A stretch of DNA of 39,265 nucleotides from Pseudomonadota bacterium (GTDB lineage: Bacteria > Pseudomonadota > Gammaproteobacteria > Steroidobacterales > Steroidobacteraceae): the NCBI GenBank assembly GCA_021792555.1, contig JAJYUL010000033.1:1-39265 (forward strand). Direction: 5' to 3'. The position numbers and the translations under genes are program-made. This document shows positions 26,845-35,351 of this stretch, one piece after another; position 1 is the stretch's first letter, and every line of letters starts with the position of its first letter. Under the pieces are notes generated by a model. The model saw only the letters and a list, made by a program, of their open reading frames with translations. It did no database searches and had not been told where the DNA came from.

Positions 26845-27417
26845 TTATTTGCCGAAGGCGAGGCCGAGATCGACGTCGGCGGCGGGGGCCGCCGTGTCCT
26901 CAAGCAGAGACGCTGGGGCGAAGCGGCACAGGCCGGCGATGAGCGAATCGGGAAGCATCTCGATGCGCGCATTGAGGTTCTTGGCCGCCTCGTTGTAGCG
27001 GGTGCGATACGCTGCAATCGCCCGCTCGTGCGCACGGATGCGAAAGCGCAGCGCGCGCAATGCCGCCTCGGCCTGCCGATCGGGGTGGCGCGCAGCGATG
27101 GGGTAGAGCGTGACGAGCGCTGCGCGCAGGGTGTCTTCCGTGCCGTTCACGGCGGCGACGTCATGTTGGGCGCGGGCAGCCTGAAGCGCATCGCGTGCAC
27201 GCAGCACACGCTCGATCGGCTCGTTGTCGCATTGAGTGTTCTGCCGGCACAGCTCAACGAGCCGGGCGAGCTCCCCGTCGCGCCGCGCCCACGCGAACTC
27301 CAGGTTGGACCAGGCCCGGGTGAGCTGCAGCCGGGCACGCAGCAGCCCGCGGTACAGCATCAGCGCATAGCCGATGAGCAGCACCGCCATCGCGGCAAAA
27401 ACTGTGACGCCGATCAT
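26845..27417 (-). CDS. LemA-like membrane-anchored protein
   Basis: A 190-residue protein with one N-terminal transmembrane helix (MIGVTVFAAMAVLLIGYALM) and a long coiled, helical body. LemA-type features are RAWSNLEFAWARRDGELARL (family: 'aWsxidvxlkRRxdLipxLv'), RARDALQAARAQHDVAAV and RTRYNEAAKNLNARIEMLPD, the family's 'YNxxvxxxNxxIxxxP'. A GF/AP-type end (CRFAPASLLED) follows. LemA proteins are envelope proteins of unknown molecular role. The ATG at 27417 starts directly with the helix; a GTG at 27465 would add 16 residues. It lies between the EAL gene and the divergent RibD-C gene. Confidence 0.82.
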   Translation of the reverse strand: MIGVTVFAAMAVLLIGYALMLYRGLLRARLQLTRAWSNLEFAWARRDGELARLVELCRQNTQCDNEPIERVLRARDALQAARAQHDVAAVNGTEDTLRAALVTLYPIAARHPDRQAEAALRALRFRIRAHERAIAAYRTRYNEAAKNLNARIEMLPDSLIAGLCRFAPASLLEDTAAPAADVDLGLAFGK

Positions 27418-27644
27418 GGGTCGCCCCCAGGTGATCCCTTGTTGCGCGAACCGATGTCCGGCCACTCATACGAGTAAAGCCGCCGCAATGCCAGCACGAG
27501 GGCTCCAAATTGTGCGCGCGATAGCATTTCTGCCGATCGTGGCGGGGGAGCCTCACCCATCCGGCCCGTTGCGCCGCCGTGTCACGGCGTATTAAATCGC
27601 CTCCCCGGAGCCTCTCGCCGCGGGCCGATAGAGGAGGATCGTCG

Positions 27645-28349
27645 ATGAAGCCGTATGTCATCTGCCACATGGTCGCGAGCCTCGACGGACGCATCCTGCA
27701 CAGCCGCTGGCGTCCCCAGACCCGCGACGGCGGCACGCTGTTCGAGCGGCTGCACGAGCGGCTCGGGGGCGATGCCTGGCTGATCGGGCGCGTCACGGGA
27801 CAGGAGTTCGCCAAGGCGAGCGCCTACCCGGCGCACGCCGAGCGCATCTATCCGCGTGAGCCCTGGCTCGTGCGGCGCAAGGCGCCGGCGTTCGGCATTG
27901 TGCTCGATGCGCACGGCAAGATTGCGTGGGGCCGCGCCGACATTGGCGGCGATCCGATCGTGACGGTGCTCGGCACGCAGGTGACCGACGCGCATCTGGA
28001 GGGCCTGCGCCGCGACGGGGTGTCCTATTTCTTTGCCGGCGAGCGGACAGTCGATCTGCGCGCGATGCTGGAATTCCTCAATCGCGAACTCGGCATCAAA
28101 CGGCTGCTGCTCGAGGGGGGCGGTCACGTGAATGGGGCGTTCCTGCGCGCCGGGCTCATCGACGAGATCAGTCTCGCGCTGTGCCCCGCGGTCGATGGCG
28201 CTCAGGGGGCCCCCAGCGTGTTCGATTCGAGCGCGGCAGAGTCCGAGCAGCGTGCGCCGCTCACCGCCCTGCAGCTCGCCAGCAGCGAAGTGCTCGAGGG
28301 CGGGGCGGTGTGGTTGCGCTACCGGCTGCAGAACGCTGCCGCCGGGTGA
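27645..28349 (+). CDS. RibD C-terminal domain (pyrimidine/dihydrofolate reductase-like) protein
   Basis: A 234-residue single-domain reductase of the RibD_C / bacterial bifunctional-deaminase-reductase C-terminal family, with a dihydrofolate-reductase fold using NADPH. Marks are YVICHMVASLDGRI (residues 3-16), GGDAWLIGRVTGQEF, KRLLLEGGGHVNGAFLRAGLIDEI (the G-G-G loop that binds the cofactor, in parts) and the final strand. It lacks the deaminase half of RibD, so it is unlikely to be the riboflavin enzyme itself. It may be a stand-alone reductase of a related heterocycle. The ATG at 27645 has a strong GAGGAGGA 6 bases upstream. It is divergent from the LemA-like gene. Confidence 0.88.
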   Translation: MKPYVICHMVASLDGRILHSRWRPQTRDGGTLFERLHERLGGDAWLIGRVTGQEFAKASAYPAHAERIYPREPWLVRRKAPAFGIVLDAHGKIAWGRADIGGDPIVTVLGTQVTDAHLEGLRRDGVSYFFAGERTVDLRAMLEFLNRELGIKRLLLEGGGHVNGAFLRAGLIDEISLALCPAVDGAQGAPSVFDSSAAESEQRAPLTALQLASSEVLEGGAVWLRYRLQNAAAG

Positions 28350-28502
28350 AGCGTCCCGGGGGGCTCACGGCGCGCGCGCCGAGCGGCGTATAGTGCGGAT
28401 GCGAGATGCCGGAGCGGTCGGCATATTTAACATAAACTAAATGAACGTCGGGCCCGACTGAAGGGGGTCAAGGCGTCTCAGATGGACGGGGAGGTCACGC
28501 AG

Positions 28503-30893
28503 ATGAGGCTGCAGGTTGCGGCGTTCAGCCGCGTCGTGGGGATCGTGCTCGTCGTTGCGGCGCTGTCGATGGCGCCGGCGAGCGCCCAGGGGCTTCTGCC
28601 GGTACACGTCGATACGGTGCAGGGGCGCATTCTGCTGACTCTGCCGCCGCCGGATCCGCAGGGCATCTACGGCCGCTATCTCTACGCCACCTCGCTGCAG
28701 ACCGGCCTCGGCTCGGCGGCGATCACCCTCGATCGGGGGCTCGATGGCCGGACCGAACTGCTCGATTTCCGCCGCGTCGGCACCGAAGTCGCCATCGCCT
28801 TCGAGAATCCGCGCTTCCGGGCCGTGGGCGGGACGGCGAGTGAGCAGCGCGGGGTGCGCGAGAGCTTTCCCATCGATGTCGTGTGGATGAGCCGTCCCGT
28901 CAGCACCAAGCCCGACGGCAGCGTGGTGATCGACATCGCGCCATTTCTCACCCAGGACGTGATGCACCTCGCCCGGCAGCTCGACTCCGGCGGCGGCGCG
29001 CCCTTCAAGCTGGTTCCGGCGCTGAGCGCGCCGCTGCTGCGCTCGGTGCAGGACTTCCCGGACAACATCGTGTTCGCCGCGCTCGAGACTTTCGAGTCAA
29101 GCGACCCGGGCGCCGCGGTGCGCAGCGTCGCGCCGGACCCGCACAAGGTGAGCTTCGTGGTGCATTCCTCGCTCATCAGGCTGCCGCCGCCGGGCTACAC
29201 ACCCCATCCCTACGACATCCGCGCCGGCGGCGAGCCGATCGAGGTGTACGACTACACCACGCCGCTCGGTCAGCGCGTCTTCCACGAATACGCCACGCGC
29301 TTTCGCCTGCAGAAGATTCATCCCGGCCGGGCGCGCTCGCGCGTGCGCAAGCCGATCGTGTACTACATCGATCGGGCGGCGCCGCCGCAGATCCGCGCCG
29401 CGCTGCTGCGTGGGGTGCGCTATTGGGCCAAGGCGTTCGCTGCAGCCGGGTACATCGATGCCTTCCAGGTCAAGGTCCTGCCCAGAGGGGTCAGTCCCAA
29501 CGACGTGCGCTACAACGTCGTCTTCTGGGACGACCGGCTCACGCGCAGCTGGTCCTACGGCCAGCGGATCGTTGATCCGCGCACCGGGGAGATCATCCGC
29601 GGCGTCGCGGTGCTCGGCTCGCTGCGCGCCCGCCAGGACATGCGGATTTTCCACGCTCTGGTGGGCACGAAGTACGACAACACCGGCGGACCGGACGACC
29701 CGGTGCGCGCGACACTGTTGCGCCTGAGCCAGCTCGCCGCCCATGAGGTCGGCCACACCCTCGGGTTCAGTCACAACTTCGCCGGCAGCACCCAGCACCG
29801 CTCATCGGTGATGGACTACCCCGGTCCGCGCATCCTGCTGAAGGACGGGCGGATCGATCTGTCGCACGCCTATGCCACGGGGCTCGGCAGCTGGGACATG
29901 TTCACGGTGAAATGGCTCTATGGCGCTCCGCCGCCCGGGGAGAGCCTGCGACACTACGACAGCGCGTTGGCCGATGCGATGGTCGCCTCCGGTGCCCGCT
30001 ACATCACCGATACCGATGCCCGCTCGCCGGGCTCGCCCACACCGTGGGCGAGTCTCTGGGACGACGGCCCGGATCCGGTCGCGGCGCTGAAGCACATGAT
30101 GGCGGTGCGGCGCGTGGCGCTCGATGATTTCGGGCCGCGGGTGCTGCTGCCGAACGAGCCGCTCGCCGACCTGCGCCGCGAGTTCGTGCTGGTGTGGCTC
30201 CTGCAGCGCTACGAGGCGGTCGCGGCGGCGAAGCTCGTCGGCGGCGTTGATTACAGCTACGCCATCAACGGCCATGCGCACCCGCCCGCCAGGCCGGTGG
30301 ATGCGCGCGAACAGAACGCGGCGATCGATGCGCTGCTCGAGACGCTATCGACCCGCGAGCTCACGGTGCCGCACCGGCTGCTGATGGAGCTGTCCTACGG
30401 GATCCATGGTGCGGACAATCCGCAGTTCAACCAGGAAGTGCTGGCCAATGCCGGCGGCGCGGTGTTCGATCCACTGGTCGCCGCCGACGTTGCGGCACAG
30501 GTGACCCTCAATGCGCTGCTCGCGCCCTCGCGCCTGACCCGTGTCTACGAGCAGCATCTGGCCGATCCGCACCTGCCGGGCCTCGATGATCTGCTCGGCC
30601 GGCTGCTCGCTGCCACGGTCGGCGCTGAGCACGACGCCGTGGGTCGCCGGATTGCCTATCGCACGCTGATGACGCTGGCGCGGACCGCCCGGGACCGGCG
30701 CACCTCGCCCGATGTGGCCGCACTCATCAACGACCGGCTGCGGCGTATTGCCGTACGTTTCGCAGCGGCCGGCGGCGATACCGTCAATGCAGCGTGGGAG
30801 CGGAGCATGGCGCAGCTGCTCACGCACCCGGCCATGCTGCGCACGGAATTGAAGTACAGGACGCCGCGCATCCCCCCGGGCATGCCGTTCTGA
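28503..30893 (+). CDS. Secreted zinc-dependent metalloprotease (DUF5117/DUF4953 type)
   Basis: A 796-residue exported protein. The signal peptide is MRLQVAAFSRVVGIVLVVAA with cleavage after ASAQ. Residues about 30-330 are the DUF5117-like part and the rest the metzincin-like catalytic domain. The zinc motif is H414-E-V-G-H418-T-L-G-F-S-H424-N, the extended HExxHxxGFxHN form. It is followed by SSVMDYPGPRI, a methionine-turn-like segment. A long helical C-terminal part follows. Length fits the family, common in Bacteroidetes and Xanthomonad-like bacteria. Substrate and physiological role are not known. The ATG at 28503 has GGGGAGG upstream; an ATG at 28482 would add seven polar residues before the signal peptide. 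Confidence 0.9.
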   Translation: MRLQVAAFSRVVGIVLVVAALSMAPASAQGLLPVHVDTVQGRILLTLPPPDPQGIYGRYLYATSLQTGLGSAAITLDRGLDGRTELLDFRRVGTEVAIAFENPRFRAVGGTASEQRGVRESFPIDVVWMSRPVSTKPDGSVVIDIAPFLTQDVMHLARQLDSGGGAPFKLVPALSAPLLRSVQDFPDNIVFAALETFESSDPGAAVRSVAPDPHKVSFVVHSSLIRLPPPGYTPHPYDIRAGGEPIEVYDYTTPLGQRVFHEYATRFRLQKIHPGRARSRVRKPIVYYIDRAAPPQIRAALLRGVRYWAKAFAAAGYIDAFQVKVLPRGVSPNDVRYNVVFWDDRLTRSWSYGQRIVDPRTGEIIRGVAVLGSLRARQDMRIFHALVGTKYDNTGGPDDPVRATLLRLSQLAAHEVGHTLGFSHNFAGSTQHRSSVMDYPGPRILLKDGRIDLSHAYATGLGSWDMFTVKWLYGAPPPGESLRHYDSALADAMVASGARYITDTDARSPGSPTPWASLWDDGPDPVAALKHMMAVRRVALDDFGPRVLLPNEPLADLRREFVLVWLLQRYEAVAAAKLVGGVDYSYAINGHAHPPARPVDAREQNAAIDALLETLSTRELTVPHRLLMELSYGIHGADNPQFNQEVLANAGGAVFDPLVAADVAAQVTLNALLAPSRLTRVYEQHLADPHLPGLDDLLGRLLAATVGAEHDAVGRRIAYRTLMTLARTARDRRTSPDVAALINDRLRRIAVRFAAAGGDTVNAAWERSMAQLLTHPAMLRTELKYRTPRIPPGMPF

Positions 30894-31099
30894 GCGCAGG
30901 CGACGATGGGCGACAGTCGCGACAGACGGCACGGGATGGATATCCGACCTGATCGGCGGAACACGCGCCGGGCGGTGTGCCCGGATTCTGCCGCGCCGCG
31001 CCGGCCGCGGGGAGGGGCGCATGTGCCGCTGCGCACCTCAGCAGTCCAATCATAAGAAGAACGCGCCGCGGGGCAGATCTGCGGCATGGGAAGGGAGCA
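30894..31099. other. Intergenic region before the PIG-L pseudogene
   Basis: No coding frame or clear promoter is visible. The stretch is G/C-rich and carries AAGGGAG just before the pseudogene's ATG. Confidence 0.4.
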
Positions 31100-31470
31100 A
31101 TGAATGACAACCGGAACCCGCCACGGCAGCGCACTCGAGCGCAGAGTTCGGTCGCTGTCTCGCCGTTCCTCGGGCAGCGCGTCACGCTGCTCGCTGCGCA
31201 TCCGGACGATGAAATGCTGTTTGCCGGGACGCGGCTGTGCAAAGCCGAGGCTCTCCTCATCAGACAGGTAACCGACGGCGCGCCGTCACGTCTGGCCGCA
31301 CGCAGGTCGGGATTCGCGACTCGCCGCGCATGGCCCAATTTTCGCTCGACGTAGAGGATTTCCGGGAGCCCCCGCGCTACAGCTTCAATCTACACCCCTG
31401 GAGGGGCCGCTGGAGTAGGAGATCAGCGACGCACACCTTGAGGGCTTGCTGTGGCAGCAGACCGTCCGGC
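31100..31470 (+). pseudogene. Broken PIG-L (LmbE-like) deacetylase
   Basis: An ATG with an AAGGGAG ribosome site starts a frame whose translation has the PIG-L zinc motif VTLLAAHPDDEMLFAGTRL, followed by LLIRQVTDGAPSRLAARRSG, typical of the family's N-terminal third. The frame ends with a stop at 31352. In another frame (about 31325-31400) the reading continues as MAQFSLDVEDFREPPRYSFN, resembling the family's C-terminal block 'FREPPRYDF'. The middle, including the second metal motif H-P-D-H-D, is deleted. A third frame after 31396 carries an in-frame TAG. At least one deletion and one or two frameshifts make it non-functional. The intact gene would have been a sugar N-deacetylase. Confidence 0.7.
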
Positions 31471-32087
31471 ACATGAGACGGCGCTGTTGGGCCGCCGCCG
31501 CTCGAGCGGGGCGCTCGATGAAGCGGCTGCATAACTCGTTGCCCGGTGCAGCCGTTTCAGGACGGAGCATCCGAGGGTCGATGCGCGGCCGGTGCGGGAG
31601 TTTGCCCTGCACTGACACAAGGAGCGCGGGCCGGGTTCCCGACGACAATCTCCTGCGGCCTGAGGCGCAGGACGGCAGCTCTTGAGAACGGAGTTTCTCG
31701 GCCAGAGAGGGCCATCGTCGTTGAGTCCCTGTGCGAATGAAGCGTGCTTATTCAGCGGGCGGCGCGTGACGAATGAGCGCGCTCGGCGCGGCGCTGGCGA
31801 GTGCACTGGCTGCCAGTGCATGCTGAGTACGGGGCGACTCCGGCGGCGAGCGGCGCGCCGCGTGAACCTGACGTTTGTCATGGGTCACTCCGTCAGGTGG
31901 AGGACGGGTTGCGCATCAACCGCCGGTGTTGGGCGGCGATAGGTCGCGTCGCCATGCGGTGAGAACCTGCCTCCCAAGAGTTGGGCCGGACCGACGTCAC
32001 AGTTCCAATAACCGCCGGTCAGTTGCACGGATGCGCGGCCGTAAAATTCCATCAGGCATGTGTCCTGCGGGAGTGAGCTCAAGAGTC
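31471..32087. other. Degenerate stretch without a gene
   Basis: Short overlapping frames on both strands give no recognisable protein. Their codon bias is weak. It probably contains decayed sequence beyond the PIG-L relic and the upstream region of the lipoprotein gene. No terminal inverted repeats of an insertion sequence are seen. Confidence 0.4.
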
Positions 32088-33533
32088 ATGATTAAGGAAC
32101 AGAAAGTCGGCAATCTCCGCCGCGCGAGTCTCTTTGTCGTCTCGATGAGCGCATTCCTGCTCGCCAGCTGCGCAACCACCCCTGAGGCGCCGAGTGTGCC
32201 GCCCATTCAGGCTGGGGCGGGGATTCTGAATGGACCGGCCGTCGCGGGACCCGACGTCTACGTCAAATTGGAGAGGGAGGGGGCGGGTTGGCGATTCGGG
32301 CCACTTGCCGCGCGCTATGCGATGCCGACGGCCTCGGCGATCTGGGTGCGTCTTAACGATCTGAGGCCGATGATCGAGGGAACGAAGCACGCCGTGCAAA
32401 TCGTGTGCGAATTGGGGTCGTCAAAATGCAAGGATATCGCGCTTCAGGAGGCGCGCGGCGGCATCAATTTTGGTCCCTTCGCGCAGATACAGTCCTCGGA
32501 CGGAGATGTCGCGGTGTCGATATTGGGGAACATTCTGGACGCCGGGGGCATGGCGGGACCGAACGGCAAGCCGTTGGGGCCGCGTTACCTCAAGACGTTG
32601 GAGTTTAATTTCCCAGCGTACCAATCTGCGCTAATGGCTGCTAACGAGACCAGCGCATATGTCACCAATCGGGGCAATGTCGTTGCCGGATTCAATGATC
32701 TGCGTGCGAAGTCGGCGACCGCAATTTCCTCTGCTCATATGAAATACGTCGTTGCAAAGATTATCGATCGGTCCGGCCTCTACGTCGCGGGATCTGTGCA
32801 GGGCATGTCGATCGGCGGCCCGCTGGCGGGCGCGGCCCGGCAGGCCATCTTCACGTCAGCGACGCCAGCTGCGGATAACCAAATTTTGCCTCGGTACATT
32901 GATGAGCTCGAGTCCGACCCGACGCGACCGTACCCGGCGGTGGTGTCCGATATGTTGAGCGCATACAGGACGACGCCTGTTGCATATGATGTCTCGTGCG
33001 GCGGGAATCAGTACGATGGAGAACAAGGTGATCGGTCGGTAGTCGATGGATTCTACGTTGTGGCGCAATGTCCGACGACGGTCGCAGCTAGGGTCCTGGA
33101 GAAATCGGACCCGACGTCGGTGCCGGTCACGTTGACCATTGAAAGTCTTCAAGGCTTTCAGCTCTTTCCGCGGTTTGCGGTTCGAAACGGCGTGATGTTG
33201 GTCGAGGTGACGCCAAATAGAGTGAGATTCAGCAATTTGTCCGATGATTACGAGATCGTAAAGAAGATATCGATCTATTGGAAGAAGGGTATTGTGACTC
33301 GTACCGGTCTCAATATAACGCTGCCGCCGGATGGGGCGTCGTCCTATGACATGTCTGCATTCAATATCAATGACGTGCTGAAAGATGCGACCCGCAGCGC
33401 GCTGCGCTCGACAAATGTCTCAACGGGTATTGCTGTGATGTACTCGGCGCGAGGTGTGGTCCACTCGCTCTACCGACGCGTATATGTCAGCGGTCCGACG
33501 CTTGTGAGACGGGCGATCGCGCAATATCACTGA
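32088..33533 (+). CDS. Orphan lipoprotein, unknown function
   Basis: A 481-residue envelope protein. The N-terminus is a lipoprotein signal: a basic start (MIKEQKVGNLRR), a hydrophobic core FVVSMSAFLL and the lipobox LLASC. The cysteine at residue 27 would be lipid-modified. The mature part is mixed strand/helix, with no recognised domain. Hydrophilic motifs include VCELGSSKCKDIALQEARGG (two Cys), DVAVSILGNILDAGG and IDELESDPTRPYPAVVSDML. The latter half has IESLQGFQLFPRFAVRNGV and SIYWKKGIVTRTGLNITLPP, which suggest beta-rich folds. Codons are visibly A/T-richer (AAT, TTT, GAT, ATA) than those of neighbours, suggesting horizontal origin. ATG at 32088 has weak ribosome-site support. An ATG at 32058 is in frame. 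Confidence 0.75.
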   Translation: MIKEQKVGNLRRASLFVVSMSAFLLASCATTPEAPSVPPIQAGAGILNGPAVAGPDVYVKLEREGAGWRFGPLAARYAMPTASAIWVRLNDLRPMIEGTKHAVQIVCELGSSKCKDIALQEARGGINFGPFAQIQSSDGDVAVSILGNILDAGGMAGPNGKPLGPRYLKTLEFNFPAYQSALMAANETSAYVTNRGNVVAGFNDLRAKSATAISSAHMKYVVAKIIDRSGLYVAGSVQGMSIGGPLAGAARQAIFTSATPAADNQILPRYIDELESDPTRPYPAVVSDMLSAYRTTPVAYDVSCGGNQYDGEQGDRSVVDGFYVVAQCPTTVAARVLEKSDPTSVPVTLTIESLQGFQLFPRFAVRNGVMLVEVTPNRVRFSNLSDDYEIVKKISIYWKKGIVTRTGLNITLPPDGASSYDMSAFNINDVLKDATRSALRSTNVSTGIAVMYSARGVVHSLYRRVYVSGPTLVRRAIAQYH

Positions 33534-33663
33534 GTTCGTCCGGGATGCTGTGGGGGTGAGGGCGTGCCTGTGGGGTGATGTCAGCTGCTCCAGGGGTGGG
33601 GCGCCGAGCGCGGCGTTGTGCGGCGTCGCCCGGTGGAATCTGAGGTCGGGTGTCGAGTGAAGG
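33534..33663. other. Intergenic, no gene
   Basis: No coding frame or convincing hairpin is seen between the lipoprotein stop and the minus-strand relic. Confidence 0.35.
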
Positions 33664-33900
33664 TCAGTGCGCCGTCGAGCCCCAGGGGCGGCGGCGTGCA
33701 TGACGATCGCGTTTGCCGCATTGGCCTGCAGGACCCAGGTGGCGGCGGCATCGACGGTGTATTCGTCCTCGTACCAGAAGAAGCCGAAGTCGGTGATGCA
33801 TTCCGGGAAGTCCGGCTTGAGGATGACGTAGCCCGGGGTCATCCCGCCCCGAATGAACGTATTGTCGGCGCGATTTGCCCGCGAGCATGGCCTGGACGAG
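33664..33900 (-). pseudogene. Minus-strand coding relic (family unknown)
   Basis: Read on the minus strand from about 33900 to 33690, one frame gives NTFIRGGMTPGYVILKPDF, PECITDFGFFWYEDEYTVDA and AATWVLQANAANAIVMHAA. Almost every third base is C or G, the bias of real genes here. The frame has no start and the protein is cut at both ends, so it is a fragment of a lost gene. The aromatic, acidic stretch might come from a carbohydrate-active enzyme, but I cannot identify the family with confidence. Confidence 0.5.
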
Positions 33901-33952
33901 ACGACGAGAGCGGTACCATGCGCAAGCCTTGCGGAGGGACCGGGGTGGGTAT

Positions 33953-33978
33953 CGGCCGGGTACCGGCCGGGTACCGGC
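33953..33978. repeat. Short tandem repeat (11-bp unit)
   Basis: The unit CGGCCGGGTAC is repeated exactly twice (33953-33963, 33964-33974) with a partial third copy. It lies in non-coding DNA upstream of the DUF2332 gene and has no visible role. Confidence 0.6.
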
Positions 33979-34100
33979 AGCGGATCCGGGCTGCCGCGAG
34001 CCGTCGCAGGGAGGGCCCGCCAGGCGCGGTGCGCGGTGGAGTGGACGGGTCAGGACCTGATATTTTCCTGCCCAGGACGTGTTCAATCGAGGTCCGGCTC

Positions 34101-35207
34101 GTGACAGAGCGCTCAGCGCAATCCGACAGCGAACTGCACGTGCGGCAGGCCTTCCTGTCGCAGGCGGCCTACTGCGATCAACTCGGCTCGCCGTTCACGG
34201 CTACGCTGTGCCGCACGCTCGGGCAGGGGCTCGAGCGCTCGAGCGCCATCGAGGAGGAGATCTTCGCGTGGCGGGGGGATCCCGGCCCTCACGCGGACTC
34301 GGTGCCGCTGCGCGTTGCCGGCGCGCTGCATTATCTGGTGCGGGCCGGCCGGGCCGCCGAGCTGGCGCAGCTGTATCCCCCGCACGCACTGCCCGATCCG
34401 GCGCGGCTGCTCGCCGCTGCGCGGCGGTTGCTTCGGGAGGATGCCGCGTTCGTGCACGAATTCCTGCGCCATCCGCCGCAGACCAATGAGATCGGGCGCA
34501 GCGCCGCGCTCATCGCCGGCTGGCTGGAAATCGCGGCCCGAACGCGCCAACCCCTGCACCTGTTCGAACTGGGTGCGAGCGCGGGACTGAACCTGATTGC
34601 GGAGCGCTATGCGTACCGGTTTGGTGAGGTGAGCTGGATCGCCGCTCGTGACGGGCGCGAGGGTGCACGTGCCGAGCCTGCGGCCCTGACACTGAAGTGC
34701 GGGTGGACAGGCGCCAGTCCCGCCGTGCAGGCGCCGCTCAGCGTGCGCTCGCGGCGAGGCTGCGATCGGCATCCGTTGAACGTGGCCGACCCGGCGCAGC
34801 GCGAGCGACTGATGGCCTACGTGTGGGCGGACCAGACCGAGCGCCTGGCGCGGCTGGAGGCGGCGATCGTGGCGATGCGCGCCAATTCCGTGAGCATCGT
34901 GAGGGCCGACGCCGCGGACTGGATCGAATCGGTTCTTCCGCCCTCCGCCCAGCCGGGCGTTACACGCGTCGTGTTCCACAGTGTCTTCTGGAGCTACCTC
35001 GATCGCACCTCGCAGGAACGTATCGCGAAGTGTCTGACGGCGGTTGGCGCCACGGCATCGGGCGATGCGCCGCTCGCCTGGCTTCGCTTCGAGCTCGGCA
35101 CGAAGGACGAGCCCGCCTCACTGGGGCTCACGCTCTGGCCGGGCGGAGCCGATGAGCGGCTGGCTCGGGCGCATCCGCATGGCGCGTGGGTGCGTTGGGA
35201 GCGTTGA
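34101..35207 (+). CDS. DUF2332 family protein
   Basis: A 368-residue soluble protein of the DUF2332 family, of unknown function. It matches the family start FLSQAAYCDQLGSPFTATLCRTLG, with FLRHPPQTNEIGRSAALIAGW and a Rossmann-like FELGASAGLNLIAERYAYRF (G-A-S-A-G-L-N-L), then WADQTERLARLEAAI and TRVVFHSVFWSYL. The GASAGLNL loop resembles the SAM-binding motif of methyltransferases, so a methyltransferase-like activity is thinkable but not established. The start is a GTG at 34101, with GAGG 8 bases upstream. Earlier frame residues are non-coding. Confidence 0.85.
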   Translation: MTERSAQSDSELHVRQAFLSQAAYCDQLGSPFTATLCRTLGQGLERSSAIEEEIFAWRGDPGPHADSVPLRVAGALHYLVRAGRAAELAQLYPPHALPDPARLLAAARRLLREDAAFVHEFLRHPPQTNEIGRSAALIAGWLEIAARTRQPLHLFELGASAGLNLIAERYAYRFGEVSWIAARDGREGARAEPAALTLKCGWTGASPAVQAPLSVRSRRGCDRHPLNVADPAQRERLMAYVWADQTERLARLEAAIVAMRANSVSIVRADAADWIESVLPPSAQPGVTRVVFHSVFWSYLDRTSQERIAKCLTAVGATASGDAPLAWLRFELGTKDEPASLGLTLWPGGADERLARAHPHGAWVRWER

Positions 35208-35351
35208 GGCGGCGCTCAGCGGGTCGAGTGCGTATGCGCATTCAGCCGGGGGGTCTGCGATCCCCGTGCCGGGCGGCGGTGCAGGAGGCGACGGCGGGGA
35301 GGGGTAGTATCAGCGAATTGACTCCTGAGGCGGGCGTGGAAGGCAAGACCG

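Noticed and set aside
33901-34100. N-terminal extension of the DUF2332 frame back to 33618
   Set aside because: That part overlaps the minus-strand relic and the tandem repeat and shows no family similarity. The GTG at 34101 has a ribosome site.
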